A DNA stretch of 55,624 bases. It comes from an uncultured Cellvibrionales bacterium. GTDB lineage: Bacteria; Pseudomonadota; Gammaproteobacteria; Pseudomonadales; Cellvibrionaceae. Location of the stretch: NCBI GenBank assembly GCA_913050115.1, contig CAJWZU010000014.1:1-55624 (forward strand). The letters are read 5' to 3'. Shown here in pieces: positions 16,805 through 26,238 of this stretch. The notes beneath the pieces are model-generated. The model saw nothing but the letters and a program-made list of their open reading frames with translations, was not told the origin of the DNA and did no database searches. The position numbers were made by a program, and so were the translations under genes. Each line of letters starts with the position of its first letter. The first letter of the stretch is position 1.

Positions 16805-19800
16805 TTACTCAGTCGTGGACTTATTTGCCCTAGGGTCGTTACTAGGGCGGGTTAGATCGCGCGGCTTACTCTCAACGTCTGAAGGTAGGCTGGTGTCTAG
16901 AGCTCGAGATAGCGAAGCTTCGCGGGTCTCGGTAGTAATCTGAATGTTACTCACCGGCTTTGGGTTAGCGCGCGGGTCATTACCTGGGCGCTCACTTCTA
17001 GCTTTAGCTGCATCAGTTTTTACAGCGGCATTCGCTTCAGCGTTTTTTGCTTCAGTAACCACCTCTGTAATTTTAGTTTCCGCAGCGACTTCAGCGACTT
17101 CAGCGACTTTAGTTTCAGTAGTTACTTCAGTTACCGAAGCCACTTCAGCGACTTTAGTTTCTGTAGTTACTTCAGTTACTTCAGTTACTTCAGCTACCGA
17201 AGCCACTTCAGCGACTTTAGTTTCAGTAGTTACTTCAGCTACCGGAGCCACTTCAGCGAATTTAGTTTCTGAGATTACTTCAGCAACTTTAGCTTCGTGA
17301 GCCACTTCAACGGTTGTAACATCTGCGACTACTTCAGCTGCTTTAGTTTCCGGAGCCGATTCAGCGGTTTTAGTTTCAGCAATTACTTCAGTTGCTGGGG
17401 TTGCTTCAACGGTTTTAGTTTCAGCGATCACCTTGGCTACTTCAGGTGCTGGAGATTTTTCAGCGCCTAATCCAATCTCAGGAGCCGCTTCAGCCAAAGT
17501 GCTGGCAGTGACTTCATTTTTAACCACTAAAGTTTCAGCAGCAACCTCAGCTTTTGTTTTCTCATGATTTAAGGCGGGGTCGGCATTGATAGCCTGCTGC
17601 TCCTTAACATCAATGGCAGAGTTTACCTGCTCGTTAAGTGAGTCGGTACCAGGGCTGAATGGTTGTATTGGCGTGCTTATTTCTTCACCACTCTTTTCGT
17701 CGCGATCTCGACGGTTACGTCTACGCTGTTGTGGGCGTGCTCGTTTTCCAGCTGGGCGCTTGGCAGGGCTGTCATCAGATGGATTTTCACGTTTTTCGAT
17801 TTGCTCCGGTTTAACCTCGCGAAGCTTTCCTTCTTGACTGCGAGGCGCGGTTTCGTTGCGGGTGTCCTCACGCATTTTACGCTCGTAGCTACGGGGGGTG
17901 CCTTCATTACGGCCGTCATCGCGATTCGGGCTTTCGCTTCGATTGTTGCGGTTTCTAGGTTCGCTTTCACGGATCTTATCGCGATTTTCGCTGTCGCGAT
18001 TATTGCCTCGATTTTCGTTGCGGTTGCGTGGCTCTCGCTTTTCGCTGCGCTTGCTGCTGTCATTATCGCGGCGACGACCATCGCGACGACGGCTGTTGTC
18101 ACGATTGCGGCTGCGATTGTTGCGCGCACTACTGTCGCGGTTGCGAGAGCTGCCTTTGCTTTGGTTTTTCTTCTCTCCTTTTTGAAAAAGTGCAAAAAAA
18201 GCCGTTAACAACTTACTGATTAGATTTTCTGTGGCTGATTTGGCTGGAGTGGCTACCGGTGCTGGGGCTCGTTGCGAAGGTGTAATGGTATCTACAGCGG
18301 GTTTAGGCACGGGTTTGGGTTCAACTTTTTTGGCCTTCAGCTCTTCAAGCGCACACTCTTCGGTCGAGGTGATCTTGTAGCTAGTTTCCAGGTTGCAGTC
18401 GTCGTCATCTCGCAGGCGCTGGACTTCAAAATGCGGTGTTACCATCTCGCTGCTAGGCACGATTACAACGCGAGTACGGTTGCGCTGCTCTATACCAGAA
18501 ATAGTTTTACGTTTCTCGTTCAGCAGATAGGTTGCCACAGGAATAGGGCAGATGGCTCGTATTTCGGTGCTGCGATCTTTTTGAGCCTCTTCTTCAAGAA
18601 GGCGGATAATTGATAACGAAATAGATTTAGTGCCGCGAATCGTACCTTGGCCGCTGCAGCGCGGGCAAACCTTGGACGTGGTTTCGCCGAGTGATGGGCG
18701 CAGGCGTTGACGAGACATTTCGAGTAAGCCGAAGCGAGATATCTTACCAACCTGAACGCGGGCACGATCGATAGCGAGGGCGTCGCGCATACGATTTTCT
18801 ACGTCGCGCTGGTTGCGAACTGGCTGCATATCAATGAAGTCAATTACCACCAAACCGCCCATATCGCGAAGGCGCAGCTGACGGGCGATTTCATCGGCCG
18901 CTTCTAGGTTGGTCTGTACCGCGGTCTCTTCAATGTTGCGACCCTTAGTGGCGCGAGAAGAGTTGATGTCGATAGAGATTAGAGCTTCGGTCACATCAAT
19001 GACGATGGATCCACCCGAGGGAAGCTTTACTTCGCGTTCGTAGGCTGTCTCAATTTGACCTTCAATCTGGTAGCGATTAAAGAGCGGAATATCGTCTTCG
19101 TAGAGTTTTATCTTGCTGTGATAGCTGGGCATTACTTGCTGGATAAAAGCCAGTACTAGATCGAATGTTTCTTGATTGTCGACAATTACTTCGCCCACAT
19201 CCTGACGTAGATAGTCGCGTATAGCGCGAATAACGACGTTACTTTCTTGGAATAAAAATTCGGGTGCGGTATGACTGGCGGCGGCAGTATCGATTGACTG
19301 CCACAATTGCACCAGATAGGCCAGGTCCCACTGCAACTCTTCTGCGCTTCGGCCGACTCCCGCTGTCCGTACAATAACCCCCATGCCTTTAGGGACCTCG
19401 ATTTTACTTAGTGCTTCGCGTAGCTCGGCTCGCTCCTCACCTTCGATGCGGCGAGAGATGCCGCCAGCGCGAGGGTTGTTTGGCATCAGTACCAAGTAGC
19501 GACCAGCTAAACTGACAAAAGTAGTAAGTGCGGCACCTTTATTGCCACGCTCTTCTTTGTCAACTTGAACGATGACTTCCTGGCCTTCTTTAAGGACGTC
19601 TTTTATTTTGACGCGGCCTTCAGAGTCGCTGGGCTGCTTGCTGAAATACTCACGGGATATTTCTTTCAGCGGTAAAAAACCGTGACGATCAGCGCCGTAG
19701 TCGACAAATGCCGCTTCAAGGCTGGGTTCGACACGGGTGATGCGCCCTTTATAAATATTGGCTTTTTTCTGTTCGCGGGTGCGATTCTCAATGTCTAAAT

Positions 19801-19876
19801 CGTACAAACGCTGGCCGTCAACAAGGGCGACTCGCAACTCTTCGGGTTGAGTTGCGTTTATTAGCATTCTTTTCAT
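16805..19876 (-). CDS. rne: Ribonuclease E
   Basis: RNase E is the endonuclease and scaffold of the RNA degradosome, at the inner membrane. The N-terminal catalytic half (about 1-510) has the S1 region with [18 protein letters not shown], the magnesium aspartates in LISIDINSS and VVIDFIDM, and the Zn-link CPRCSGQG near 405. A hydrophobic amphipathic segment around 548-565 ([15 protein letters not shown]) corresponds to the membrane-targeting helix. An Arg/Asn/Asp-rich RNA-binding region follows (about 570-740), then an Ala/Glu/Val/Thr repeat tail (about 790-960) and a short conserved end. Length 1023 is near that of E. coli (1061). The unusually long leader suggests the autoregulation known for rne. 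Confidence 0.95.
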   Translation of the reverse strand: MKRMLINATQPEELRVALVDGQRLYDLDIENRTREQKKANIYKGRITRVEPSLEAAFVDYGADRHGFLPLKEISREYFSKQPSDSEGRVKIKDVLKEGQEVIVQVDKEERGNKGAALTTFVSLAGRYLVLMPNNPRAGGISRRIEGEERAELREALSKIEVPKGMGVIVRTAGVGRSAEELQWDLAYLVQLWQSIDTAAASHTAPEFLFQESNVVIRAIRDYLRQDVGEVIVDNQETFDLVLAFIQQVMPSYHSKIKLYEDDIPLFNRYQIEGQIETAYEREVKLPSGGSIVIDVTEALISIDINSSRATKGRNIEETAVQTNLEAADEIARQLRLRDMGGLVVIDFIDMQPVRNQRDVENRMRDALAIDRARVQVGKISRFGLLEMSRQRLRPSLGETTSKVCPRCSGQGTIRGTKSISLSIIRLLEEEAQKDRSTEIRAICPIPVATYLLNEKRKTISGIEQRNRTRVVIVPSSEMVTPHFEVQRLRDDDDCNLETSYKITSTEECALEELKAKKVEPKPVPKPAVDTITPSQRAPAPVATPAKSATENLISKLLTAFFALFQKGEKKNQSKGSSRNRDSSARNNRSRNRDNSRRRDGRRRDNDSSKRSEKREPRNRNENRGNNRDSENRDKIRESEPRNRNNRSESPNRDDGRNEGTPRSYERKMREDTRNETAPRSQEGKLREVKPEQIEKRENPSDDSPAKRPAGKRARPQQRRRNRRDRDEKSGEEISTPIQPFSPGTDSLNEQVNSAIDVKEQQAINADPALNHEKTKAEVAAETLVVKNEVTASTLAEAAPEIGLGAEKSPAPEVAKVIAETKTVEATPATEVIAETKTAESAPETKAAEVVADVTTVEVAHEAKVAEVISETKFAEVAPVAEVTTETKVAEVASVAEVTEVTEVTTETKVAEVASVTEVTTETKVAEVAEVAAETKITEVVTEAKNAEANAAVKTDAAKARSERPGNDPRANPKPVSNIQITTETREASLSRALDTSLPSDVESKPRDLTRPSNDPRANKSTTE
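17010..17440 (-). repeat. Degenerate short tandem repeat within rne
   Basis: Variants of a 15-18-base unit built from ACTTCAGC and TTTAGTTTC(A/T)G recur many times; on the coding strand they give repeats of the type AEV-x-x-ETK. Some copies are identical over more than 20 bases, so copy number could change by slippage in frame. The encoded segment is acidic and probably disordered, in the part of RNase E that recruits degradosome partners. Confidence 0.75.
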
Positions 19877-19897
19877 GCGTTACCTAAATAGTTGTAT

Positions 19898-19915
19898 GTT
19901 TGGGCTCGCCCAAAC
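19898..19915 (-). promoter_or_regulatory. Hairpin in the rne leader
   Basis: GTTTGGG and CCCAAAC form a perfect 7-bp stem with a four-base loop (CGAG on the rne strand), 21 bases upstream of the rne start codon. In E. coli, rne mRNA is autoregulated through leader hairpins recognised by RNase E itself; a similar role here is inference from position. Confidence 0.5.
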
Positions 19916-20613
19916 ACCATATTTTGGTCCACGCTGTGCTTCTGTTTGCAGCCGGTTTGACCTACGCGCTTCATCCTGCTCGTATAGGTGGCTGTGGATA
20001 CAGAATAAATACAAAAAACTATTCACAATTGGCCTTTCGGCTTTTTGCGAATAGAGGCCATGCGGCCTTGCTTGATTTACTTGTATCCATGTAACTCATT
20101 AAGTGGGTAGAAAATCCTTTCTCTACGCTGGGTATCGCTGGTACTACCTCGGGGTTGTCACGAGGGGGGATTTCAGGTGAAGGCCGGTTATTTCTGGCTG
20201 CTGAAAATCCTCTTTTCCCTATTACAATACTACTCAGTTGATTAAGCCACTGTGTTAGGAGTCTTACAAAAACTGTCAGTGTTTCGCTAAATATGGCGCT
20301 TGAATTCGCCTTATTTTGTGGGAATCATTATTGCGAGGTATACCTGGCAACGCTGATATCTCCGTTAATTAAAATTTTTAATACAGAGCACATGCCGCTT
20401 TACGGGCCTTGCCTTGAGCGTATAAACGCTGGGCTGTGAGCTCTATGTGTATGTTCGTCAGCGGTATTTTCTTGTGGTTGGCCTGTGTAAAACTAGCGCT
20501 TAACGTTTGCGCAACCCGAAAACCAGCCTGATTCGACCCTAACAATATAGCAAACAAAGCTAAGCCCTTCAATTTAAAAGAAAATTACTTCTCTCAGCTG
20601 TTATTATGGTGCC
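19916..20613. other. Long rne-rluC divergent intergenic region
   Basis: About 700 bases without a gene I can support. It should contain the rne promoter and long leader (minus strand) and the rluC promoter (plus strand). A GCC-GAAA-GGC tetraloop hairpin and GGCC inverted repeats occur around 20034-20065. A 64-codon minus-strand frame at 20378-20572 starts with TTG and has no family resemblance, so I do not call it. The length resembles the unusually long rne upstream regions of other gammaproteobacteria. Confidence 0.5.
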
Positions 20614-21606
20614 ATGAGTGATGAAGCAGAAAAAAAGCCAAAAGTAGAGTTTGTTGACATTAGTGCTGATGAGGCTGGTCAGAGGGTGGATAATTTCCTT
20701 CTTGCCAAGCTCAAAGGGGTTCCTCGATCTAAGATTTATCGAATTGTCCGCAAGGGTGAGGTACGAGTTAATAAGGGACGAGTTAAACCTGAGTACAAGC
20801 TGCAGCCCGGCGATCGGGTGCGGGTACCGCCAGTGAGTGTGCCAGAGCGTGGGCCTCAGGCTCAGGCGGGGCCATCGCTTTTGCGCTTGCTTGAAGGGGC
20901 GGTCATATTTGAAAATGATGCCCTGCTAGTAATCAATAAGCCTTCTGGGCTTGCGGTGCACGGGGGTAGCGGTATTGCGCTTGGCTTGATTGAATCTCTG
21001 CGTCAGTCTCGCCCCGAGGCAAGGTTTCTCGAACTGATTCACCGCATTGATAGAGATACCTCGGGCTGCATAATGATTGCAAAAAAGCGCAGTATGTTGC
21101 GTTACATGCAGCAGGCTTTGCGTGAAAAGTCGTTGCGCGAGCATACGGGTGGAGCCGCTAGCGGCGGTATTGAAAAGGTTTACTGGGCTTTGGTTGATGG
21201 CGTCTGGCCTAAGCGAAAGAAGAAGATCGATTTGCCGCTTAAAAAGATTGAGCTTCCTAGCGGTGAAAATATGGTCAGGGTTGACGCCTCTGGCAAGCCG
21301 TCTTTAACACATTTTTCTGTGTTAGAGCTTTATCCTTGCTGTTCTTTAATAGAGGCACGGCCGATAACGGGGCGGACGCATCAAATTCGTGTGCATGCCC
21401 AGCATGTTGGACACAGTTTAATAGGCGATATTAAATACGGCTTGGACAGTGTCAATGCGAATATGAAGGCGCGCGGTTTTAAGCGCTTGTTTTTGCATGC
21501 TGCCAAATTGCGGTTTAAGTTACCTGACGAAGATTCCGTGACTGAAGTTGTAGCCCCTTTGCCAGATGATTTAAAACGATCGCTGGCGAGCTTAACAGGG
21601 TCTTAA
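20614..21606 (+). CDS. rluC: 23S rRNA pseudouridine(955/2504/2580) synthase RluC
   Basis: RluC makes three pseudouridines in 23S rRNA near the peptidyl-transferase centre. An N-terminal S4 domain (about 18-75, with GQRVDNFLLAKLKGVPRSKIYRIVRKGEVRVN) precedes the RluA-type catalytic domain. The catalytic aspartate is in HRIDRDTSG. KPITGRTHQIRVH-like and GDIKYG blocks are present, the first here as ARPITGRTHQIRVHAQ. The 330-residue length is normal. It is transcribed divergently from rne, the conserved rne/rluC arrangement of gammaproteobacteria, and followed by the HAD and S49 genes as in Pseudomonas. Confidence 0.94.
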   Translation: MSDEAEKKPKVEFVDISADEAGQRVDNFLLAKLKGVPRSKIYRIVRKGEVRVNKGRVKPEYKLQPGDRVRVPPVSVPERGPQAQAGPSLLRLLEGAVIFENDALLVINKPSGLAVHGGSGIALGLIESLRQSRPEARFLELIHRIDRDTSGCIMIAKKRSMLRYMQQALREKSLREHTGGAASGGIEKVYWALVDGVWPKRKKKIDLPLKKIELPSGENMVRVDASGKPSLTHFSVLELYPCCSLIEARPITGRTHQIRVHAQHVGHSLIGDIKYGLDSVNANMKARGFKRLFLHAAKLRFKLPDEDSVTEVVAPLPDDLKRSLASLTGS

Positions 21607-21646
21607 TTTGAATTTTTTGGCATTGCTATAAGAGGTTTCTTTTTAG

Positions 21647-22282
21647 ATGTTGTTTATATTTGATTGGGATGGAACGCTTAGTGATTCTACCGAGAAAATA
21701 ATTACTTGTATGAAGCGGGCCGCAGTGAGTTTGCAATTGCCCGTGCTGGCTGATGCCGAAATTCGAGAGATTATCGGTCTCGGCTTACCTGAGGCAATTG
21801 CACAGATTTACCCGTATGCATCACCACATGATCGCTTATCGCTAGGCGTTGAATATGGGCGCCAATTTATAGCGGCAGATCAACAGCCGTCGGCATTTTA
21901 CCCGCAGGTGCTTGATACCCTGCGGGTATTGCGCAACAGTGGCCATCAATTGAGTGTGGCGACAGGTAAAAGTCGCCGTGGTCTCGATCGTGTGCTTAAA
22001 AAGTTACAATTAAGTGACTTTTTTGACGCGACCCGCTGTGCAGATGAAACCGTATCGAAGCCAGACCCTAAAATGCTGCATGAGCTGTTACATTGTTTTG
22101 GGTGCGATGCATCAGAGGCAGTTATGGTAGGTGACACTGAGTATGACATGGCTATGGCACATGCGGCTGACATACCGCGCGTGGCGGTGAGTTATGGCGC
22201 CCATCATATTGATCGCCTGCGCCATTACAATCCGCTTTTGTGTATTGACCAAATGCCGCAGATTCTTTCGCTTATTGAATAG
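21647..22282 (+). CDS. HAD-superfamily hydrolase, phosphoglycolate-phosphatase-like
   Basis: The 211-residue protein is a class I HAD phosphatase with an alpha-helical cap. Motif I is DWDGTLSDS near residue 6, motif II is the threonine in VATGKSRRG, the motif III lysine is in SKPDPKML, and motif IV is GDTEYDMAMA. It is Gph-like, but the substrate cannot be read. It starts 40 bases after rluC, and the same neighbour is found next to rluC in Pseudomonas, suggesting a long-standing operon. Confidence 0.88.
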   Translation: MLFIFDWDGTLSDSTEKIITCMKRAAVSLQLPVLADAEIREIIGLGLPEAIAQIYPYASPHDRLSLGVEYGRQFIAADQQPSAFYPQVLDTLRVLRNSGHQLSVATGKSRRGLDRVLKKLQLSDFFDATRCADETVSKPDPKMLHELLHCFGCDASEAVMVGDTEYDMAMAHAADIPRVAVSYGAHHIDRLRHYNPLLCIDQMPQILSLIE

Positions 22283-22313
22283 ACGTTTTTATGAATAACA
22301 GGAGTTGTATGTA

Positions 22314-23270
22314 ATGGAACAGAACCGGGATCGCTGGGTAGAAAAATTTATTGGGGATTCTTTTGCTGAGCAAAAACGTGCCAGGCGTTGGGGTATTTTT
22401 TTCAAGTTGCTAACGTTCGTCTATTTGTTTGTCGCGATTACTTTATTTATGCCTTCAAATTTTAAGACCGGCCCAGATGAGCAGGCACCGCATACTGCGT
22501 TAGTGGTTGTTAAGGGGGTTATCGCTGACGGCGAGGCGGCCAATGCCAACACTATTGTTGCTGGCTTGCGTAAAGCTTTTGAAGCAGAGCATTCGAAGGC
22601 AGTAGTTATGGTTATCAACAGTCCGGGGGGGAGCCCTGTGCAGTCAGGCTTCGTCTATGATGAAATGTGGCGCCTTCGTGAAAAATACCCTGAAAAAAAG
22701 CTGTATGCGGTGATCACGGATCTGGGCGCATCTGGTGGCTACTATATGGCAGCGGCAGCGAATGATATTTATGCCGATAAAGCCAGCTTAGTTGGTTCTA
22801 TTGGAGTTACTGCGTCGGGCTTTGGCTTTGTTGGGGTGATGGATAAGCTGGGTGTAGAGCGTCGCCACTTTACGTCTGGTGAGCACAAGGCATTTCTTGA
22901 TCCTTTTTCTCCCATTAAAGATGGAGAAAGTTTTTTTTGGCAGCAGGTGTTAGGCAGCGTGCACAAACAATTTATTGAGGTGGTTCTTCGCGGGCGTGGT
23001 GATCGATTGAAGTTCACGGGCGAGATGGATGAGAAAAAAATGTTTTCCGGTCTTGTTTGGAGTGGTGAACAGGCACTGGAGCTGGGCCTGATTGATGGGC
23101 TGGGAAGCCCTGGCTACGTCGCTCGTGAAGTTATAGGGATGGAAGAGATGGTTAATTATACCGTTAAACCGTCGCCTATTGAGGCTATAGTTCGTCATCT
23201 GGGCGTGTCAATTGGGCGCGGTGCTGCGAGCTCCCTTGGGGTTTCGTCCGATGGGTTGCTTCTGCGTTAA
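22314..23270 (+). CDS. S49-family peptidase (SohB/short SppA type)
   Basis: A membrane-anchored serine protease of the signal-peptide-peptidase family that degrades cleaved signal peptides or membrane fragments. One transmembrane span lies near residues 26-46. Oxyanion and substrate blocks are VINSPGGSPVQSG and LGASGGYYMAAAAN, the latter carrying the catalytic serine; a conserved lysine region lies around ADKASLVGSIGV. At 318 residues it is the single-domain form. I start at ATG 22314, with AGGAG nine bases upstream, not TTG 22305. It is 31 bases after the HAD gene. Confidence 0.9.
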   Translation: MEQNRDRWVEKFIGDSFAEQKRARRWGIFFKLLTFVYLFVAITLFMPSNFKTGPDEQAPHTALVVVKGVIADGEAANANTIVAGLRKAFEAEHSKAVVMVINSPGGSPVQSGFVYDEMWRLREKYPEKKLYAVITDLGASGGYYMAAAANDIYADKASLVGSIGVTASGFGFVGVMDKLGVERRHFTSGEHKAFLDPFSPIKDGESFFWQQVLGSVHKQFIEVVLRGRGDRLKFTGEMDEKKMFSGLVWSGEQALELGLIDGLGSPGYVAREVIGMEEMVNYTVKPSPIEAIVRHLGVSIGRGAASSLGVSSDGLLLR

Positions 23271-23348
23271 AATTAGTTGTAGCGCTGATGCGTTTTTTAG
23301 TCAAATCCCTTTGACACTAGTGGGGTAACTCCCTATGATGTCGCGCTT

Positions 23349-23882
23349 ATGTTAAAGGGTAACTCAAAAGATATTCTGCCTCGCATGGCGGACCCACGGA
23401 AATTTGCTCAACAAGGCATTTCTATAGAGGGTTTAATTGCGGTTGCGGAATTACCGCGCTTGGCGTCAGCTCTGGCTGATGACGCTGCTGAAGTAATGGC
23501 TGAGCTTGAATTTAGTGTTGCCGAAGAAGGGCGTAAAGTCCTTCGTGGTCGTGCTAAGGTTCAGGTTCAAGTGGTTTGTCAGCGGTGCTTGGATAGTATG
23601 CCTCTGGATTTACAGGTTGAGCTGAATCTGGCGGTTGTTTGGGATGAAGATCAGGCAGTTACTTTGCCTAAGTATCTTGATCCCTGGATTCATGGCGAAG
23701 GGCCAGCTGACCTCTACAGTACTATCGAAGAGGAGCTTCTGCTGGATCTACCTATGGTCTCCTATCATGAGGATGAGTGTGTGGCGCGCGAGCGCTTTCA
23801 GAGTGGTGAGATTGTAGAATCTCCCGAACCCGTTGATAACCCCTTTCAAATGCTGAAACAACTTAAGGGCACGCCGAAATAA
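23349..23882 (+). CDS. yceD: YceD / large ribosomal RNA subunit accumulation protein (DUF177)
   Basis: YceD-family proteins are needed for normal accumulation of 23S rRNA and always precede rpmF. The 177-residue protein has the family's DPRKFAQQG...LPRLASAL opening, a VVCQRCLDSM cysteine pair near residue 78 in the middle of the domain, and the C-terminal NPFQMLKQLKGTPK signature. A start at ATG 23385 is also possible. It is followed by rpmF after 45 bases, the universal pairing. Confidence 0.93.
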   Translation: MLKGNSKDILPRMADPRKFAQQGISIEGLIAVAELPRLASALADDAAEVMAELEFSVAEEGRKVLRGRAKVQVQVVCQRCLDSMPLDLQVELNLAVVWDEDQAVTLPKYLDPWIHGEGPADLYSTIEEELLLDLPMVSYHEDECVARERFQSGEIVESPEPVDNPFQMLKQLKGTPK

Positions 23883-23927
23883 GAGGCGCCTCGGTTTCAG
23901 TAAAAATAGCAAGTTAGGAGCGCCATT

Positions 23928-24110
23928 ATGGCCGTACAAAAAAGTAAAGTGACTCGTTCACGTCGCGGAATGCGTCGTTCACACGATTCTTTAACTGCAG
24001 CAACGCTGTCAGTTGATCCAACCTCGGGTGAAAAGCACTTGCGTCACCACGTTACTGCCGATGGCTTCTATCGCGGCAAGAAAGTTGTTAACACTGGTAA
24101 CGACGAGTAA
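23928..24110 (+). CDS. rpmF: 50S ribosomal protein L32
   Basis: L32 of the large ribosomal subunit, 60 residues. It begins [20 protein letters not shown], as the proteobacterial protein does, and has the basic body ending in GFYRGKKVV. No zinc-binding cysteines are present, so it is the C-minus form usual in gammaproteobacteria. A GGAG sequence precedes the ATG. It lies between yceD and plsX in the conserved operon that links ribosome and lipid synthesis. Confidence 0.97.
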   Translation: MAVQKSKVTRSRRGMRRSHDSLTAATLSVDPTSGEKHLRHHVTADGFYRGKKVVNTGNDE

Positions 24111-24188
24111 TCGTTGCTAGCTGTTGCGGCTTAAAGGTTGTGACCAAACAGTTGCGACTATTGCAGTGGGTATTATCGGCGTTTAGTT

Positions 24189-25199
24189 ATGCCCGTTAAT
24201 ATTCACATAGCTATCGATGCTATGAGCGGGGACTTCGGTCCCCGCTCTGCTATGTTGGCGGCGCAAAAATCACTGCTAGCAAGACCTAATCTTCATCTCA
24301 CGCTCGTGGGTGACGTATCTATCCTGTCGCTATATCCCTCGCATTCACGTATTCAGTTAATTCCGGCCAGTAGTGTAGTAGCTATGGACGACAAGCCTGC
24401 CTATGCGTTGCGGCACTGTCGTAATTCATCAATGGCTATCGCGCTGCAGCAGGTGGCGAATAAGCAGGCAGCCGCTTGTGTGAGTGCTGGCAATACTGGC
24501 GCGATGGTTGCGCTGGCTTGTCATTTGTTAAAGCGCCTGCCGGGAATTTCGCGGCCAGCCATATGCAAGTTGCTTCCATCAGTTTCTAAGCCGAGCCTTA
24601 TGCTGGATTTGGGGGCCACCACTCAGGCGACTCCAGAGCAGTTGCTGCAATTTGCGGCACTAGGGTCGGCATTTTATCAAGCGGTGTTTGCTAGGACTCG
24701 CCCGGATGTGCGGGTGGCTCTGCTAAATATTGGTGCGGAGTCAACCAAAGGGTTGGAGCATATTCGCGCTGCAGCAAAGCTCTTGAGTGGCTCTGAGGGA
24801 TTTGATTATCAAGGTTATGTCGAGGCAGATCAGCTATTTGAGGGTGTTGCAGAGGTCATTGTCTGTGATGGTTTTGCTGGCAATATAGCCCTCAAGGCCT
24901 GTGAGGGAACAGCGCGCTATATTCTTGCTGTTGCGAATCGCACCATGCGTGAGTCTCTTTGGGCGCGGTTGCAGGCTGTTTTTGCGTTGCCGTTGCTGTC
25001 CCGTTGGCGTCACTGCTTTGCGCCAGACAGTTACAATGGTGCCAGCTTGCTGGGTTTGCGCGGCATTGTCGTGAAAAGTCATGGTGGTGCGGGTGTTGAT
25101 GCCATGTGCAGCGCCATAGAGGTGGCGTATGAGCAGGTCGAGTGCAAGCTATTGGAAAAAATTGAGAATCAACTATTGGTGATAAATAATGGTGTTTAG
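24189..25199 (+). CDS. plsX: Phosphate acyltransferase PlsX
   Basis: PlsX converts acyl-ACP and phosphate to acyl-phosphate for phospholipid synthesis by PlsY. It begins with IAIDAMSGDFGP, the family signature, and has SAGNTGAMVALA, LMLDLGA and IVCDGFAGNIALKACEG blocks. The 336-residue length is normal. It follows rpmF by 78 bases and precedes fabD by 47, as in most gammaproteobacteria. Confidence 0.95.
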   Translation: MPVNIHIAIDAMSGDFGPRSAMLAAQKSLLARPNLHLTLVGDVSILSLYPSHSRIQLIPASSVVAMDDKPAYALRHCRNSSMAIALQQVANKQAAACVSAGNTGAMVALACHLLKRLPGISRPAICKLLPSVSKPSLMLDLGATTQATPEQLLQFAALGSAFYQAVFARTRPDVRVALLNIGAESTKGLEHIRAAAKLLSGSEGFDYQGYVEADQLFEGVAEVIVCDGFAGNIALKACEGTARYILAVANRTMRESLWARLQAVFALPLLSRWRHCFAPDSYNGASLLGLRGIVVKSHGGAGVDAMCSAIEVAYEQVECKLLEKIENQLLVINNGV

Positions 25200-25246
25200 T
25201 TATCGTTATTCATCGGTGTTAATCCTGTAGAAATTGGACATGTTTT

Positions 25247-26185
25247 ATGAGTAATGCAAATCTCGCTTTTGTTTTTCCGGGTCAGGGCTCACAGAAAATT
25301 GGCATGCTGGATGAGTTGGCTGTGCAATTTGATGTAGTTGCTCAAACCTTTGCAGAAGCCTCGGCAGTTCTTGGCTATGACCTTTGGGATAGAGTGCAAA
25401 ATGCAGAACAGGCTGCTATTAACATGACTGAGTGTACGCAACCTTTGTTGCTGACTTGCAGTGTGGCAATCTGGCGTGTTTGGCAGCAGCAGGGCGGTCC
25501 TGTGCCTGCGTACATGGCAGGGCATAGCTTGGGCGAGTGGTCGGCACTGGTGTGTGCGGGCGTTATTGCCTTTGACGATGCAGTGCTTTTGGTGCAGCAG
25601 CGTGGCAAGTTTATGCAAGAGGCCGTTCCGGCGGGCTTGGGTGCCATGGCTGCTATCATTGGCCTAGATGATGATAAAATTGTCACTATTTGCACCGAAT
25701 CCGAGCAGGGTGAGTGCGTAGCTGCGGTTAACTTTAACTCTCCTGGTCAGGTAGTGATTGCTGGTGCCGTTGCTCCGGTCGAGCGCGCTATGGCAAGCTG
25801 CAAAGAGGCTGGCGCAAAGCGTGCCTTGGCGCTACCGGTAAGTGCGCCTTTTCATACGGAAATGATGCGCCCAGCGGCGGAGCGTCTTGCTGAACAAATA
25901 GAGGCGATTAAGTTCGCCGCTCCGGTTATTCCTATTGTGCACAATGTTAACGCCAAACTCGAATCCGATCCTGCTGCAATTAAGGCGCTGATGATCGAAC
26001 AGATTTATAGCCCTGTGTTATGGACGGACTGCGTTCAGGCATTGGCTGGGTTTGGGGTTGAATTTTTAGTCGAGTGTGGTCCGGGCAAGGTATTGTCGGG
26101 TCTGGCTAGGCGCATTGATAAATCATTGTCGGCGCAGCAGTCCGAGACTCCGGCCGATATAGAAAAAGCCTTAATGGCGTTTTAA
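25247..26185 (+). CDS. fabD: Malonyl-CoA:ACP transacylase FabD
   Basis: FabD loads malonyl groups onto ACP for fatty-acid elongation. The 312-residue protein has FVFPGQGSQKIGML at the N-terminus, the nucleophile elbow GHSLGEWSAL (serine near residue 92), a conserved arginine region around LLVQQRGKFMQEA, and the catalytic histidine in SAPFHTEMM. It belongs to the plsX-fabD-fabG-acpP-fabF cluster. fabH is not between plsX and fabD, as is also true of Pseudomonas. Confidence 0.96.
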   Translation: MSNANLAFVFPGQGSQKIGMLDELAVQFDVVAQTFAEASAVLGYDLWDRVQNAEQAAINMTECTQPLLLTCSVAIWRVWQQQGGPVPAYMAGHSLGEWSALVCAGVIAFDDAVLLVQQRGKFMQEAVPAGLGAMAAIIGLDDDKIVTICTESEQGECVAAVNFNSPGQVVIAGAVAPVERAMASCKEAGAKRALALPVSAPFHTEMMRPAAERLAEQIEAIKFAAPVIPIVHNVNAKLESDPAAIKALMIEQIYSPVLWTDCVQALAGFGVEFLVECGPGKVLSGLARRIDKSLSAQQSETPADIEKALMAF

Positions 26186-26238
26186 TTTTTACAGCAATTA
26201 AGTTTTATGACTTTTAGTAGCGGGTAAGGGAGTAGATT

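Noticed and set aside
17010-17440. CRISPR-like array of short repeats
   Set aside because: Units are contiguous without unique spacers and encode an in-frame protein repeat.
16944-18765. Several long open frames antisense or out of frame within rne, some over 100 codons
   Set aside because: They arise from the biased codons and repeats of the RNase E tail; RNase E is unmistakable on the minus strand and the shadow proteins have low-complexity sequences.
19900-20094. 64-codon plus-strand ORF opposite the rne leader
   Set aside because: It runs through the rne leader hairpin and has no recognisable features.
20378-20572. 64-codon minus-strand ORF with a hydrophobic start
   Set aside because: TTG start, no clear ribosome-binding site, no family, and it lies in the rne/rluC regulatory region.
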